Assembly (NCBI GenBank): GCA_007449985.2
Contig: VIIQ02000008.1
Coordinates: 310,001-374,000, forward strand
DNA length: 64,000 nt
Direction: 5' to 3'
Source: Desmodesmus armatus
Lineage: Eukaryota; Chlorophyta; Chlorophyceae; Sphaeropleales; Scenedesmaceae
Shown here: piece by piece, positions 10,211-21,197 of the stretch
How the letters are laid out: each line of letters begins with the position of its first letter
How positions within the stretch are numbered: the stretch's first letter is position 1
Made by a program: the position numbers and the translations under genes
Notes under the pieces: generated by a model
Told to the model about the DNA's origin: nothing
The model's database searches: none
Seen by the model: only the letters and a program-made list of their open reading frames with translations

Positions 10211-12878
10211 AGTGTGTAGCCATGCAGAGAGCCTGTCCCCCTCTACTGAGCCATGCAAAGAGTGCCTGCAGGCACAGGCACAGCTGTCACACTGAGCGTG
10301 CATTCTGATGCTGTCACGCTCCATGGTGGAGCGTGCATTGTGGTGCATTTCAGTGGTACAACTGTGGCACACAGCATGGGTTGGCTCAAACCCTCTGTTG
10401 AAACATGTTGACGCTCTGGGTGAGCGTTGTTGTGGGCTGCGGTCAGCACAGCTGACCGTCTGTTGTACCACAGCATCTTGGTGGTCTTGTTCTTTGGCTG
10501 TCTTTCTGAGCCCAAATTGGTGGGTCATAGGCACATGTGAGAGGCTCTCACAAGTAGGTGCTGTGTTCATGATCACAAGGCCGCCACTGGCCCCTGAGAG
10601 CCTCTGAGAGCCTGGAGGTTATGCCATAGAGGATGCATTGCTGGGAAGACCGAGTTGTTGCACACTGGTGGACTACCACGGTTGGACGAGGTAATGCACA
10701 CTGCCATGATCCGGCTGGGCACTGAGCACAACCCAGGTTGCAGGGCTGCAAAGCTCTCTCCCTGTGTCAGGGGTCCAAAGGCCGAGCTAGGCTTCTCAGA
10801 AGCTTAGGCCAAGCCCAAAATGAGCCCTGGGGCCAATGGCTGGCAGCACTTGAAATTGTTGAGGTGCTTGAGTTGCAGGGGTATGCCAAGTTTGAGTCTG
10901 CATGTATGTGCATCGGAGTTCAAATTTGAGCTTTATGCATTCAAATGCACGCTGCAGGCTGTGTGTCAGAGACCCTGCTGCCTGTTGAGTTGGCAGCTGG
11001 CGCCAGCCAACGGCCTCAAGCCTCGTGCTTGTGCTGCGGCTCGGTCTGAACAGTGGGCGGCCTGCTGTCATGCTGTTTTGAGGGTGCATCATGCGGCCAC
11101 TGTAAGGGCCAGTGTTGCACGACGTGTGTTGACCGTGAATGCTGCAGACTGCACTCCATACAACCATTTCGCAAATGTCCCAGTGGGACTGGTTTGGCTT
11201 GCTGTTGAGCCAGTGTTGTTTGGCTTGCTGTCAAGCCAGTCTTGTATGTCGGTCTTGTGTTGTGGAGATGGTTCATGGCACCTGTGTGGATGCTCCTGCA
11301 GGGCCTGTGCAATGGTGCAGCATGGTGTGGTTCTTTTTTGGAGAGATGAGGGATGGTTGGAAGGCTGTAATTTGAGTGTTTGGACACAGCTCGCCGGGAT
11401 GTAACCTGTTCTTGGTCAGTTGCTTGGTTGGATGGCTTAGCAACTGGTTGTTCGGTTGAGACAGTGCCCGGAACCGGTTGTTCGGTTGTGGCCTGTGGCC
11501 AGTTGCATGGTTAGATGGCTTGTTGTTTTCGTGATGTTGGTTGGTGGATGATTGGTTGCTTGGTCGCTTTGTGGCCTGCTTCAGGTGATGGGCATGCTGT
11601 GCGTGGTGTGCACCTGATGAGGACATAGCACATGCTGGACAACCGTGCCACAGTGTCACTCCAAGAGTGCCCTATTGTTATGCTTATGAGAGTTCGTTTG
11701 CGCAAGGTAGGTTTGCGCCATGACAGCCAGCTTGATGGTTCACTCTTGCTGCTCAGCTGCAGCTCCTAGCCTCAGGTTACAGGCTGTATGATGCTGGGAA
11801 GCTATGATGTTGATTCAAGTCGAATAAAGCGTGGGTGTTTGCACACAGTCTGTTACTGAAGTTGCAGTGTTGATATGCCTGTTGTGGTCGGCCAGTGCAT
11901 GCAATGCAGTTGATGTTGAAGGTGCCGATTGTGCATGCGGCATGTGACTGACAAGGATGTCACTCAGTCCACACATCAGCAGTGACAGGCATGTGCCATA
12001 CATATACCCCGCAATGTGAGCAGGAAAATTACCACTGCAGCCTCAGAGTGAACATTGGCAAGCATGGGACAAGAGTTGACTGCTAGTGTGCACAGCCAAT
12101 AGCAGAGGGAGCCCCCCTTTTTCAGTGAACAATCAAAACACGAAAAACCATCATCCGCCGGTTGATTTGGCCACCCTGCAACATGTGGTGTGTTGCAGCA
12201 CTGTGGCCGAGTGCGCATGCTGTCAATGCTAGGGAACCTTACTAAGGTTCTAGTAGAATCCATAACATACACAACTGCATGAAGAATGGCGCCATCACGT
12301 ATGGTACCACAATGTGTCAAGCAGGCCTGGCTGACCAGACACAGTGCCATTCACACAATGCCCACAATAGTGTGAGTGCGCAATGCACAATCGATTGATG
12401 TTGCAACACATATGATGCCGAGCCAAGCAGAAAGAACCACATTAACACGACCCACTGCCGATGTAGGGGGAGGCCATCTGCAACACCTGTCTGCAGATAA
12501 GATGCGCGGCTCAACAGTACCCCAGTGGCACGACAGCTGCATTGCATGCGCAAGAAGTACGCAACCACCCCAGCAGCGTCTTGCAGCGCCCGGGTTGCCG
12601 CCGCACAAACAACAGCAGGTGATCCAGCACCCAGCAGACCATGGCTTGCTGGTAGAAACATTGAGCGTGCGCAGCGCGTGCGCTGTACACTGACTGCAAG
12701 GCATCACCACACAAAATGATAGGCTGACAGGAGGGCATTCCCCTAACATAATGAAAGATAGTTCCCAGGTCCTGCCCTCATGTCTATGCGACAGCCTTCC
12801 CACCGTATGTTCGCCCTCAGCCCTAAGAGACAGCCCTCCATCATGAACCCTCCTCAAACCCTACAAGCCACAATCTCT
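10211..12878. other. Convergent 3' intergenic region, no gene seen
   Basis: About 2.7 kb lie between the small acidic protein (plus) and the chlorophyllase-like gene (minus), so both 3' untranslated regions fall here. The sequence is T/G-rich with short imperfect repeats: TTGGCTTGCTG twice near 11200, and GGTTG/TTGCTTGG units at 11400-11580. TGTAA appears at 11366 and 11399. The segment at 11368-11477 shares sequence with 58478-58600. Open frames here are short, overlap on both strands and show no domain. Confidence 0.6.
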
Positions 12879-15800
12879 TCACGCCTGTGCAGGCGCAGTG
12901 CAGCGCTCCAGCACCCGCTTCACCAGCTCCTCCTTTTCAAAGCAGTCACTACTGTCCACCCCATGCTCCTGCAACAGCCGCTTCAACTCCTTCACACGCA
13001 TCGACATCAGCTGACCGTAGCTTGCCTGTACCGGCTTCGCCCTAGGCCCCGCACCAGGCCCTGCTGCTTGCTGCTGCCGCGGCTGCGATCCAGCATAGGT
13101 TCTGCTGGCGCTGCCAGTGGCTGTTGAAGATTCGCTGGTGCCAGGGGCTGGCGCGCCTGCAGAGGATGTGCGTAGCTGGGAGAGATTCTTGAAGGTGCTG
13201 TCAAGAGGGGCAAGCTTTTGAAGGACGGCGGCTTCTTCAGCCAGTAGGGTTTGGACTTGTGAGCTGCTGTAGGGCTGTGGAGGGCAGACGGCTAGCTGAG
13301 TGAAGGACACCAATGCAGTCTGCAAGGGCACAGCAACACACGGCAGCAGGAGAGACAGAGAGACAGACCCACATGCATGGGCGTGAGCTAGGCAGGTGGG
13401 CGCTGTTGCCTTGTGGATGTGCGCTGTCTTCCCTCCATCTTGTTCTGCATGTGTACGGCTGTGTGGCTGGAGAGCCCTTGTCTTCAGGCCAGCCAACAGT
13501 CAGCAGCACAACACATGCTGTCTTGGCGGGACAGCCCTGCCTCAAAAGCCCTTTGAACACCAGCTTGAACACTGGTGGGCTGCAATGCAATCTAGCCTGG
13601 AGTGCCGTGCTCATATCAGGCAAAGGCAGTCAACAAGACACCAAACAGGCCCAAGGGCTTGCCATGTGCTGCTAATGTATGCTGCCAGCTCAAGGACCTG
13701 CTGTGCAATGCCCCTGCATCAGCCACACAGGTGGTAGATAAGTAGGATAAAAAAAATCAAAGAAGTAAATACGTGGATAAGTGGACAGGTCGATGAATAA
13801 GTACATAGATATATAGATAGATGACAAAATAAACACACCTGTGTTATCTGCCGAACCACCTCATCTGCTGTAGGCCCGTTATTGCTGAACAGTGCAAACA
13901 ACGGCTGCTGCTTGTCGAGGAACTGTAGGTGTGCTGAACCCCTCAGCACTAACTCCCACACAGGAGAGCCTGCAGCAGCTGCTGCAGCAGTGAAGCGCTT
14001 CCAGTTGGCCTCTGGGGGTACCACATCCGTATTGAGTGCGGCGCCGACAACCAGGACTGGCAGCTGCCTGGCAGAGGCTGCTGCTGACAGAGCTGGTAGG
14101 GAGCTGGGGTAACCTGGCACGACAGCAGCAGCAATAGCAGCAGACGGTTGCGGTGCTGTTGGCGGCGGCGGCAGCACTGAGGCCGTACATTGCATGCCCG
14201 ATTGAGAGTGAGCAGGGATGCTGTGCAAGGTGGTGGAAATGGACGCAATACGGGAATGGTTTGCACACACAAACTGTATGGAAGTGGACCCACGCCAAGC
14301 AAGCAATGTGACTACTTTGCACATGACTGCCTGCAGCGACCTCCCTGCCATATAGGGACCAAAACTCAAGTACCAGCTTTAGTGATGTACTACTAGTACT
14401 ACTATTACTACTAGTACTTGGTTGCTCACCTACTCCCTGTGGGCCAAAGCTGGAGTTGTCCACAGGGTCCACCAGCACCAGACCCTGCACTCGGGGGTCC
14501 TGCACATAAAACACGATATATCCATGCATGAACAGCAGCGGCAATGAGTCATCCAACCGACGATTGATCAGTCATCCAACCGAACATTGCTGAAAACATG
14601 CCTCACTGCATGACCTGAGCAGTCCTCAGCATGCAGACATGCACAACCAGCAACATCAGCAACGCCAGCAACACCACCAGATGCGAAAGGGCTACCGCTT
14701 GAAGAAAAACAATTCCGCCTCTGCACATGAAATCTTGCATTATGCAGCTCACCTGTTCAGCTATGAGGCAGCTGATCTTGGCCCCCTTGAGTGCCCCATA
14801 AGAATGAGCTTGCTGGTGTCACAGGAGGGACGCAGGCGGCTGTCCTTGCTGCACATCTCTATGGCCTGGCAATGCACACACACGGGGCAGACACACCATA
14901 CAGAGCCACACACACTGATATCAGGACGCATTCTGCCGAGCCTCAGCACACCATCTCACTAGTCAGGCACACCGGTTTGCCATCCTCGCTGGACTATGCT
15001 GGTGTGCCTCATACCTTGCTTGTATGTGGATTGCGTGTTCATAGTACGCTAGCTACACATGTATTATATGTGCTTAACACCGGGTCGTTGGTTATGAGCC
15101 AAAGATCCTTGGCTCCTGAGTAAGCCAAGGATCCACTGAGTGAGCACTTCAGGGTCACCACAACAGCACTGCAAGGCATCTGTCAGACAACTCCCCTGGC
15201 TCCATTGCAGCCCCCCCCCCCCTTCACACACCAACACACACAAACTACCCTGTCGTCAGATGGTATCTTGACTGGTCTCATGACATGTACTTGCTGGATG
15301 CAACTCATGTGTTGAACACACATGCATGAGTACACGCACTCCTCTGCTGCACACTGGCGCCACTGCAGCCGCTGAGATAGTGGCGTAACAGTGTGTGCTT
15401 GTGTGCATGCAAGTCACGACACAGCCTCTTCTGAGCCAAGTTTGCAACCATTCCTCTTGGGAGCCATTGCTTTGGTGCCGCAGAAGTCACTGTACAGGGG
15501 ACGAGCCCCCGCCCCCTACCTCCTTCATGTAGGCGCAGGTGAGTGTGTCATCCAGCACCTCACTCAGGTCCCACAACACAACTGCACGGGGTGAAAGTGG
15601 ACACAATAAGATATTGTTTATTGATGTTGGAAATATCAACTCTGAGGTTCACTCTGGCGGCCAAGGAGGACCAAGCAGCAGGTGTGGTTGTAAAGTGGGT
15701 GACACACAGGGGGTGACTGCAGCACATTCATTGATTTGTAGCCATGAAGGTGGCATGTCCCAGCAGGTGGGCATGCAAAAGAGTGACAACACAGTGATAA

Positions 15801-17011
15801 GGTTGGTGAGTCAAACACTCGGTAGGGCAGGCAAGGGTAGGCAAGGTGCTGCTGGGAAAATCTCAAACCAAGTTCTGGGTGTCACCTGTGTAGCCCCAGC
15901 TTGCCAGCCTGGCAGCATATGACCTGTACAGGCTGGAGTTGAGCAGGAAGCCAGGGGTCCAGAACACCACAGGGCAGGCACACGACACTGCAAACACATA
16001 CAAGCACCAGTCACCAGGGTAAGGTTGCGATTTATGACTTGCATCTGTCACTTCATAATCAGCGTGTACACTGACAGACAGCTGCGGCGCACTACCGTTC
16101 ACTGGAGCTGCAGCTTCAAGCCAGTCCTGGCCCAGTGCATAGCTGCCCAAGCATTCAATTGTCTTCCCGGGCGCAATATCCTCAGCAGGTTGCCACATTA
16201 CTGTGCCTGTATTTGTGCTGCCGGTGTCTTTGATGGTGCAAGTGAATGATTGCTCGCTGGGAACATGCTGCCCTGGGGTCAAAAGTGGTGCTGGTGGCTG
16301 TCAATGCAGGTGGGCTGTAGCCTGCTGTGGCTATGAAGTGAGCTGTCGGCCAGTACAGTCAAGCCACTTTCAAAGTGGACCTGCAAAGTTTGCAGGTCCA
16401 CTGTGACACATGAGCACCACATGGTGTGCACACCGCATCTTTACTAATGGGGGCAGCTTTCCAGTTGTCCCGTCTTGCGACAGCCTGACTGCACTGCAGT
16501 ACCCCTCACATATAGTGGTGGCTCGCTGTGGTGTGCCATTGTGCCACTAGTCCACCACAACCTGAGTACCCCGTCAATGCATCAGCGTACAAACCCACCA
16601 ATGGGGGCCGCCCACTGAAACATTGGGTGAATCTGGCACGGCAACTGCTGTGATGGATATGTCTACCCATGGCCAAAAGCGAAGTGGGCTTACAAGGCTG
16701 CTGGTATGTCCAAACCAGGCCGGCACTGCACGAATCGAGCTTATGAGCCGGCGCCGCAGTCTGATTTCAAAACCACCACCACCTCGCTGGTTGACTTCCT
16801 CACCCTCAGGCACCAATACCTCCATCTGCAGCTCCAGGGGCGTGCTGGGGTCATTGGGGCTGGGGCCCAGGGGCACCTTCAGCACAGGGAGAGTCCGGAA
16901 CCCATTGGGCCCGCTTTGCTGGCCAAATCGAGGTGCTGGACCTGCTGCCCTGCCAGCCTGTGCAGCTGCTACCACAGCATCTCTGCTGCTGTTGCTGCTG
17001 CTGCCTGGAGC
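12879..17011 (-). CDS. Chlorophyllase-like alpha/beta hydrolase with C-terminal SAP-like motif (5' end unresolved, one frameshift)
   Basis: Chlorophyllase-type hydrolases remove the phytol chain from chlorophyll or act on related esters. Exons: 17011-16804, 15987-15886, 15581-15520, 14865-14753, 14499-14430, 14176-13839 and 13319-12879. Key blocks are PVVFWTPGFLLNSSLYRSYA, LASWGYT then VVLWDLSEVLDDTL, LILMGHSRG (nucleophile Ser), VLVDPVD (Asp candidate) and GSAHLQFLD (His candidate), so a Ser-Asp-His triad is present. After a Ser/Gln/Ala-rich linker, the last about 35 residues (VKELKRLLQEHGV ... EKEELVKRVLE) form a SAP-like helix-hairpin motif like that of MANF/ARMET C-termini. Exon 4 is 113 bases where phase needs 114; the reading shifts right after GHSRG, inside a G5 run. 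The first exon(s), with the start codon and any transit peptide, are not identified; stop codons block extension beyond about 17040. Confidence 0.78.
13738..13836. repeat. A-rich GATA-like low-complexity patch
   Basis: About 100 bases rich in A and in GATA/GATG units (agataagtagg, atagatatatagatagatg) lie in the intron directly after the donor of hydrolase exon 6. The contrast with the GC-rich surroundings is clear; no function is suggested. Confidence 0.55.
16025..16690 (-). pseudogene. Fragment resembling a DUF11/DUF7507-type extracellular repeat, inside the hydrolase intron
   Basis: Between hydrolase exons 1 and 2, minus-strand sequence encodes pieces that read like one bacterial-Ig-like repeat: VDISITAVAVPDSPNV (about 16670-16620), then EQSFTCTIKDTGSTNTG, APGKTIECLGSYAL and PQLSVSVHADYEV (16260-16030). 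In such repeat proteins the order is a T-x-V-x-V-P/D-x block, then APG-x-T-I-x-C-x-G-x-Y, then a closing strand; the spacing fits. The frames are interrupted and no start, stop or complete gene is evident. More weakly similar pieces lie at about 17330-17745. This may be a decayed neighbour gene or a captured fragment; alternative exons of the hydrolase cannot be ruled out. Confidence 0.4.
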
Positions 17012-18093
17012 CTGCAGCAGGAATGCAGGAGTGCAGTTGAGGTTGGGTCTTTATTGCAGCTTTGCATGCAAAGACGCAGTTGTCTGAGCCCGCCCAGGTG
17101 AGAGTTTGCATGCATACTGCTGTGGTGGACAGCACTCCTGGTTGAATCAGGATTGGCAGTGTTATGCAGGCGTTGAGTGGAAAGTAGTGTTCAGATAGGA
17201 ACGGTCACAACCGTTTGAACAGTCCTTACTTGATGTTGACTGCTTGGTGGTGTGGGTGTGTGCTGCCCCACAGGGGCTCTGCTCCTGGCCAAAGGCTGCT
17301 TCGCTGGACACAAACCATGCGTGCTATGGCGGGCTGACATGTACCGGTTCTGCATTTTGCCGGATAGCATGGTGGGGATGTTGCTCACTTGACTTGCACT
17401 GATGGCTGTAGCAACGAAAGGATGTCCAGCGAGGATCGTAGGACTGTGCACGCAAAGCTCTTGTGGAGAACTAACGCCATTGAAAACATATTGAAGCGAA
17501 CCCCCTGCTGAAGACCACACAGAGACGCAAAAAGTGTTACCATTTGATCACGCATCTGTTTGACTCCGGAATCCATACACTGCCAATGTGTGGTCACCCA
17601 GGCAACAACCCAAAACTCCGGTGTCAACGGTGATATGTTTGTGCGCCAGCACATGAGCACCTACCATAGATGCATCAAGTTGGGGTTGCACTGCCCCCCG
17701 CCAGAGCAAGTAGTCACTGGGGGTAGCTATCATAACGGCACGCACAAAGGATCACAGTCAGATGCAGAGCCCTATCAAGCGGGGCAACTACTGTGTGCCA
17801 CCTCCTGGGCCGCACATAAGGCACTTCATGCAACAATGTCGAAGTCAACACGTTGCTGCACTGCAGAAACAGGGAACAATGCTCAGCCACCTGCCCAAAT
17901 AGCCAACAGGTCCCACAATCAATCACAGGACTGGAACACCTGCAGGAAGAAATATGTGCAAGACAAGCTCAATCATGATGATGATGCAGCAGCACTGCAG
18001 AGCTGCAAAGGTGTGAAGGAAGGTGTGTATGCAGCAATGGCAGTGCACAGACAGAACAAAACCTCCTGCCGGGTCAAGACAACCAACAGTTGT

Positions 18094-18600
18094 GCAAGTC
18101 TTCAAGTCACGTGGGCCTTCAAGCCATCAAAACAGGCCACCGCAGCTGAGGGCAGCCCCAAACATCACAAAACCAAGGCAGAGGGACCATGCCCGACGAT
18201 GGTACAACCATGACATGATCACAACCATCATATGATGATCATATGGTCACAACCATCATACAGTCACGACACCTCACATCATTGGGTCATGACACCTAAT
18301 CCTCCCAGCTGGTGACGCCGCTGGCCATCATTGAAGCCTCACACAATCGTGCAATTGCACGTGCGCAAGCCGTCAAGTCATGTGGGCAACCCTTCAAAGC
18401 AGGCCACCGCAGCTGAGAGCAGCCTCAAACATCACAGAACTCAGGCAGAGAAACCATGCCTGACGACAGTGCTTCCATCACCTCATATGGGTCACACCAT
18501 CACATGACCACAACCATCATGTGGTCACAAACATCAAGCAGTCACAGCCAACAATTGGTCATGACACCTAATCCTCCCAGCTGGTGATGCCGCTTGCCTG
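18094..18600. repeat. Tandem duplication (about 271-base period) of the kinase 3' end
   Basis: Two diverged copies, 18094-18335 and 18365-18600, align throughout (CAGGCCACCGCAGCTGAG, AAACATCACA, CACAACCATCAT, GACACCTAATCCTCCCAGC). The right-hand copy includes the true kinase stop at 18570-18568. The left-hand copy contains a second version of the last residues and stop (reading ASGVTSWED then a stop on the minus strand) in what is now the 3' untranslated region. Between and within the copies are CATCATATGATCAT-type short repeats. Confidence 0.8.
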
Positions 18601-20910
18601 GTACTGCTGCTGCTCCTGCTGCTGCTGCTGCTCCTGCTGCCTGCACTGCGACACCCAGGCTGACTCGCTGCCGCCTTTCGCCTTGGTCAGCTGACTGTTC
18701 AGCCTGTCCAACCCAGTCACCCAGTCATCCTCAACCCAAGGCGGCGGCACATGCCCCACATCACGCTGCGGCTGTGGCTTCTGCTGCTGCTGCTGCTTCG
18801 CATGCGAGGGCCAGCACTCATCCCAAGCATCTGCATGGCCTGCAGGTGGCCTGCCAAAGTTTCCTGCAGCTGCTGTGACTGCCGCCCCAGCCGCATGACT
18901 GTGCTGAGCTCCTGCAGGTAGTGTCTCAGTGATCCATGCATGCTGCAGCAGCCGCTCAGCACTCCAGCGCTGGCGGGGGTCCCGCGCCAGTGCTGCTGCC
19001 AGCCAGTCTTTGCAGTGTGCTGACACGGCCAGCTGACTGATCGGCAGCGGCTGGCTGCTGACAATGCTGTGCATGACGGCACCTGATGCTGCGACGTCAT
19101 CGCCGTAGGGGTGGAAGCCCAACAGGCACTCTGCTGCTACGATCCCCAAAGACCACACATCATTCTGCAGAGGCAGCAACAGCAGGACACGATGTATCTT
19201 AGATGCAGGTCCACTTACCAAGACAGGGTGTGTCCAAACAACCACGCATCAACAAGTTCAACAATTGCCGCCATCCAACAGTGTCAGCGGGCTTTCACCC
19301 TCAAGCAGCCCGACTAAATACTCGAAACATAAAGATTTCCGTTGCTTATATATACTACATACTTCCAAATTAGGTATATCAGTTCAGGTTGCTTGTGGAT
19401 ACCACTCGCAATCCACGCTTACCTGTGGGCCCAGTGCCTCTGCCATGGGCGTGCTGTTGAAAGCTGCCAGCACCACCTCTGGTGCACAGTAGGCCGGCGT
19501 GCCCCCCGCATGGCAGCAGCTCCCAGCTGTAAAGCTACTACTGCTGCTGAGCATGGCACTACTGCTCCTGCTGCCGCGGAGCGCCACCCCCAGCTCTGAG
19601 TCACTGTCTGTTGAGCTGGGTGGTGTGCCGCTGTCTAGACTGGTGCTGCTGCTGGGTGTGAGGCTGCTGCTGCTGTCACTGCTGCACCTGCTGTAGCGCC
19701 TGCGTGCTGGGGAGCCGGGGAAGGGGCCGATGGCTAGGCTGAAGTCACCGAGGAGGGCGCTGCTGCTGGCAGACATGAACACATTGTCTGGCTTGACATC
19801 CCGATGGACATAGCCCTGCAGGGCAGCAGAATATCAGGACGGCACCAGCACAGACTGGTCGGTCAGCATGGCAAAAGAGCCTGGGCGATGCATGAAGCTG
19901 TCTTGCCGTGAGGACGCTGTTGGGTGTGGTGCAGGCAGGGGTTGGTGACGCCGCTGGGAGCAGGGGGCGGTAATGCATGCCACTGCAGATAGGTGTTTTT
20001 AGGAGGGCAGTTACCAGACAGGCTTCGAGCCCAAACCACTCGAAGCACACTCCTCCATGCATGCACTGCTGAGAGCTCAGGTGAAGGATGTGAAAAAGCT
20101 GCTACGGCATGTTCCTGTGTGGCCTCTGCTTCCCTTTCCCCCCTCCAGGCCTGACCAGGGTAGACCCTTGCCCACCTTTGCATGCAGCTCTCTCAGCGCC
20201 TGCAGCAGGGGTATCACCACCTGGTCCCTCACACGGGTTTCACTGTAGGGTCCGCTGGCCCGCAGACTGCTGCGCAGGTCACGCTGCTGGCAATACTGCA
20301 GGACGATATGCAGCTGTGGACCCTCATCCACGGCGCCCCAAAAGGGGACAACGCAATCTATATCAAGCTGACGATGCATCTCAATCTCCTGATACACCTG
20401 TGACACAGACAATTCAGATGCAGGGCATACTGCTTTGTGGGCGTTGGTTGACTGGGTGTGTGGGCCACCCGGGATGCATGGGGATTGGATGCAGCACGTT
20501 GGGGTTTGACTGACAAATATATGCAATCAACAGCATATTCTGGGTTGCACACCCACACTAGGGCCCTCAAAGCAACAAACACATAGACTCCACTTGCATC
20601 AGCAGACATCAGCAGACCACGGCTTACAGAGAGAAACACACCTGGTTGAGTTCTGCATCCCCGAGCCTGTGTTTATGATAGCTTTTCACCACACAAAGGA
20701 TGCCGCTGGAACACAGCAGCTCGCAAAGGAAAACGCTGCACGACCCTGTCAATTGAAGCGGCCTGATGACGCTCACACTTTCAAACAGCCCACTTCCTAA
20801 TTCTAGCAGCCTCGCTTGCAACGTTTGCGGGCACTTGCTTCCGAACACGGGAAAGCCGAACACATCGAAAGAAGACTCCGGGTAGCTCTTAAACGACGGC
20901 TGACGTCCCT
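18568..20910 (-). CDS. Serine/threonine protein kinase with DFS instead of DFG (5' end unresolved)
   Basis: Exons: 20910(?)-20642, 20397-20176, 19815-19423 and 19164-18568, with matching phases. Kinase landmarks in order: LGSGLFESVSVI as a degenerate glycine loop, CVVKSYHK (VAVK lysine), VYQEIEMHRQ (helix C Glu), IVLQYCQQRDL (hinge), GYVHRDVKPDN (complete catalytic loop), LLGDFSLA (DFG position is DFS), GTPAYCAPEV (APE motif), NDVWSLGIVAAECL, and RDPRQRWSAERLLQHAW. The Lys, Glu, HRD Asp and metal-binding DFS Asp are present, so catalysis is possible. About 70 Ser/Thr-rich residues are inserted between DFS and APE. The C-terminus is Gln-rich and ends GITSWED. The reading frame opens after a stop near 20965 and contains no early Met, so an upstream exon is needed; 20910 is only a candidate acceptor. 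The family beyond Ser/Thr kinase is uncertain. Confidence 0.82.
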
Positions 20911-21197
20911 CTGCAGTAACAGTGGGCCCCAAGTGAGAGATACGGAACTAATCGGAGGCAATTGGAGGCGGTTCGCAACTTCCAAAGTTCACTCTATCGG
21001 ACTACGAACTTGACTGACACAGTCCACATTCCATCAATGCAGCTCAAAGCAGCAGGGTTTCTATTTGTTGCAGCTCAATACAGCGCTGACGCTCAACGTC
21101 ATTTTTGGCAGTGAATGATCTGATCAACAGACAGCAATGCTGACATGCTGTGCTCAGCATCACTGAGTGATCCCGGCTACTCTTTGTTCTGGTTGAC
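20911..21197. promoter_or_regulatory. Divergent region between kinase and SppA
   Basis: Fewer than 300 bases lie between the first recognisable kinase exon (minus) and the SppA ATG (plus). It must hold the SppA promoter and the missing kinase 5' exon or untranslated region. I see no TATA box and no convincing kinase start exon. Confidence 0.35.

Noticed and set aside
17560..18213. Plus-strand open frame of 217 codons
   Set aside because: It overlaps the minus-strand kinase 3' region and its tandem duplication; no motif is seen and residue use looks random.
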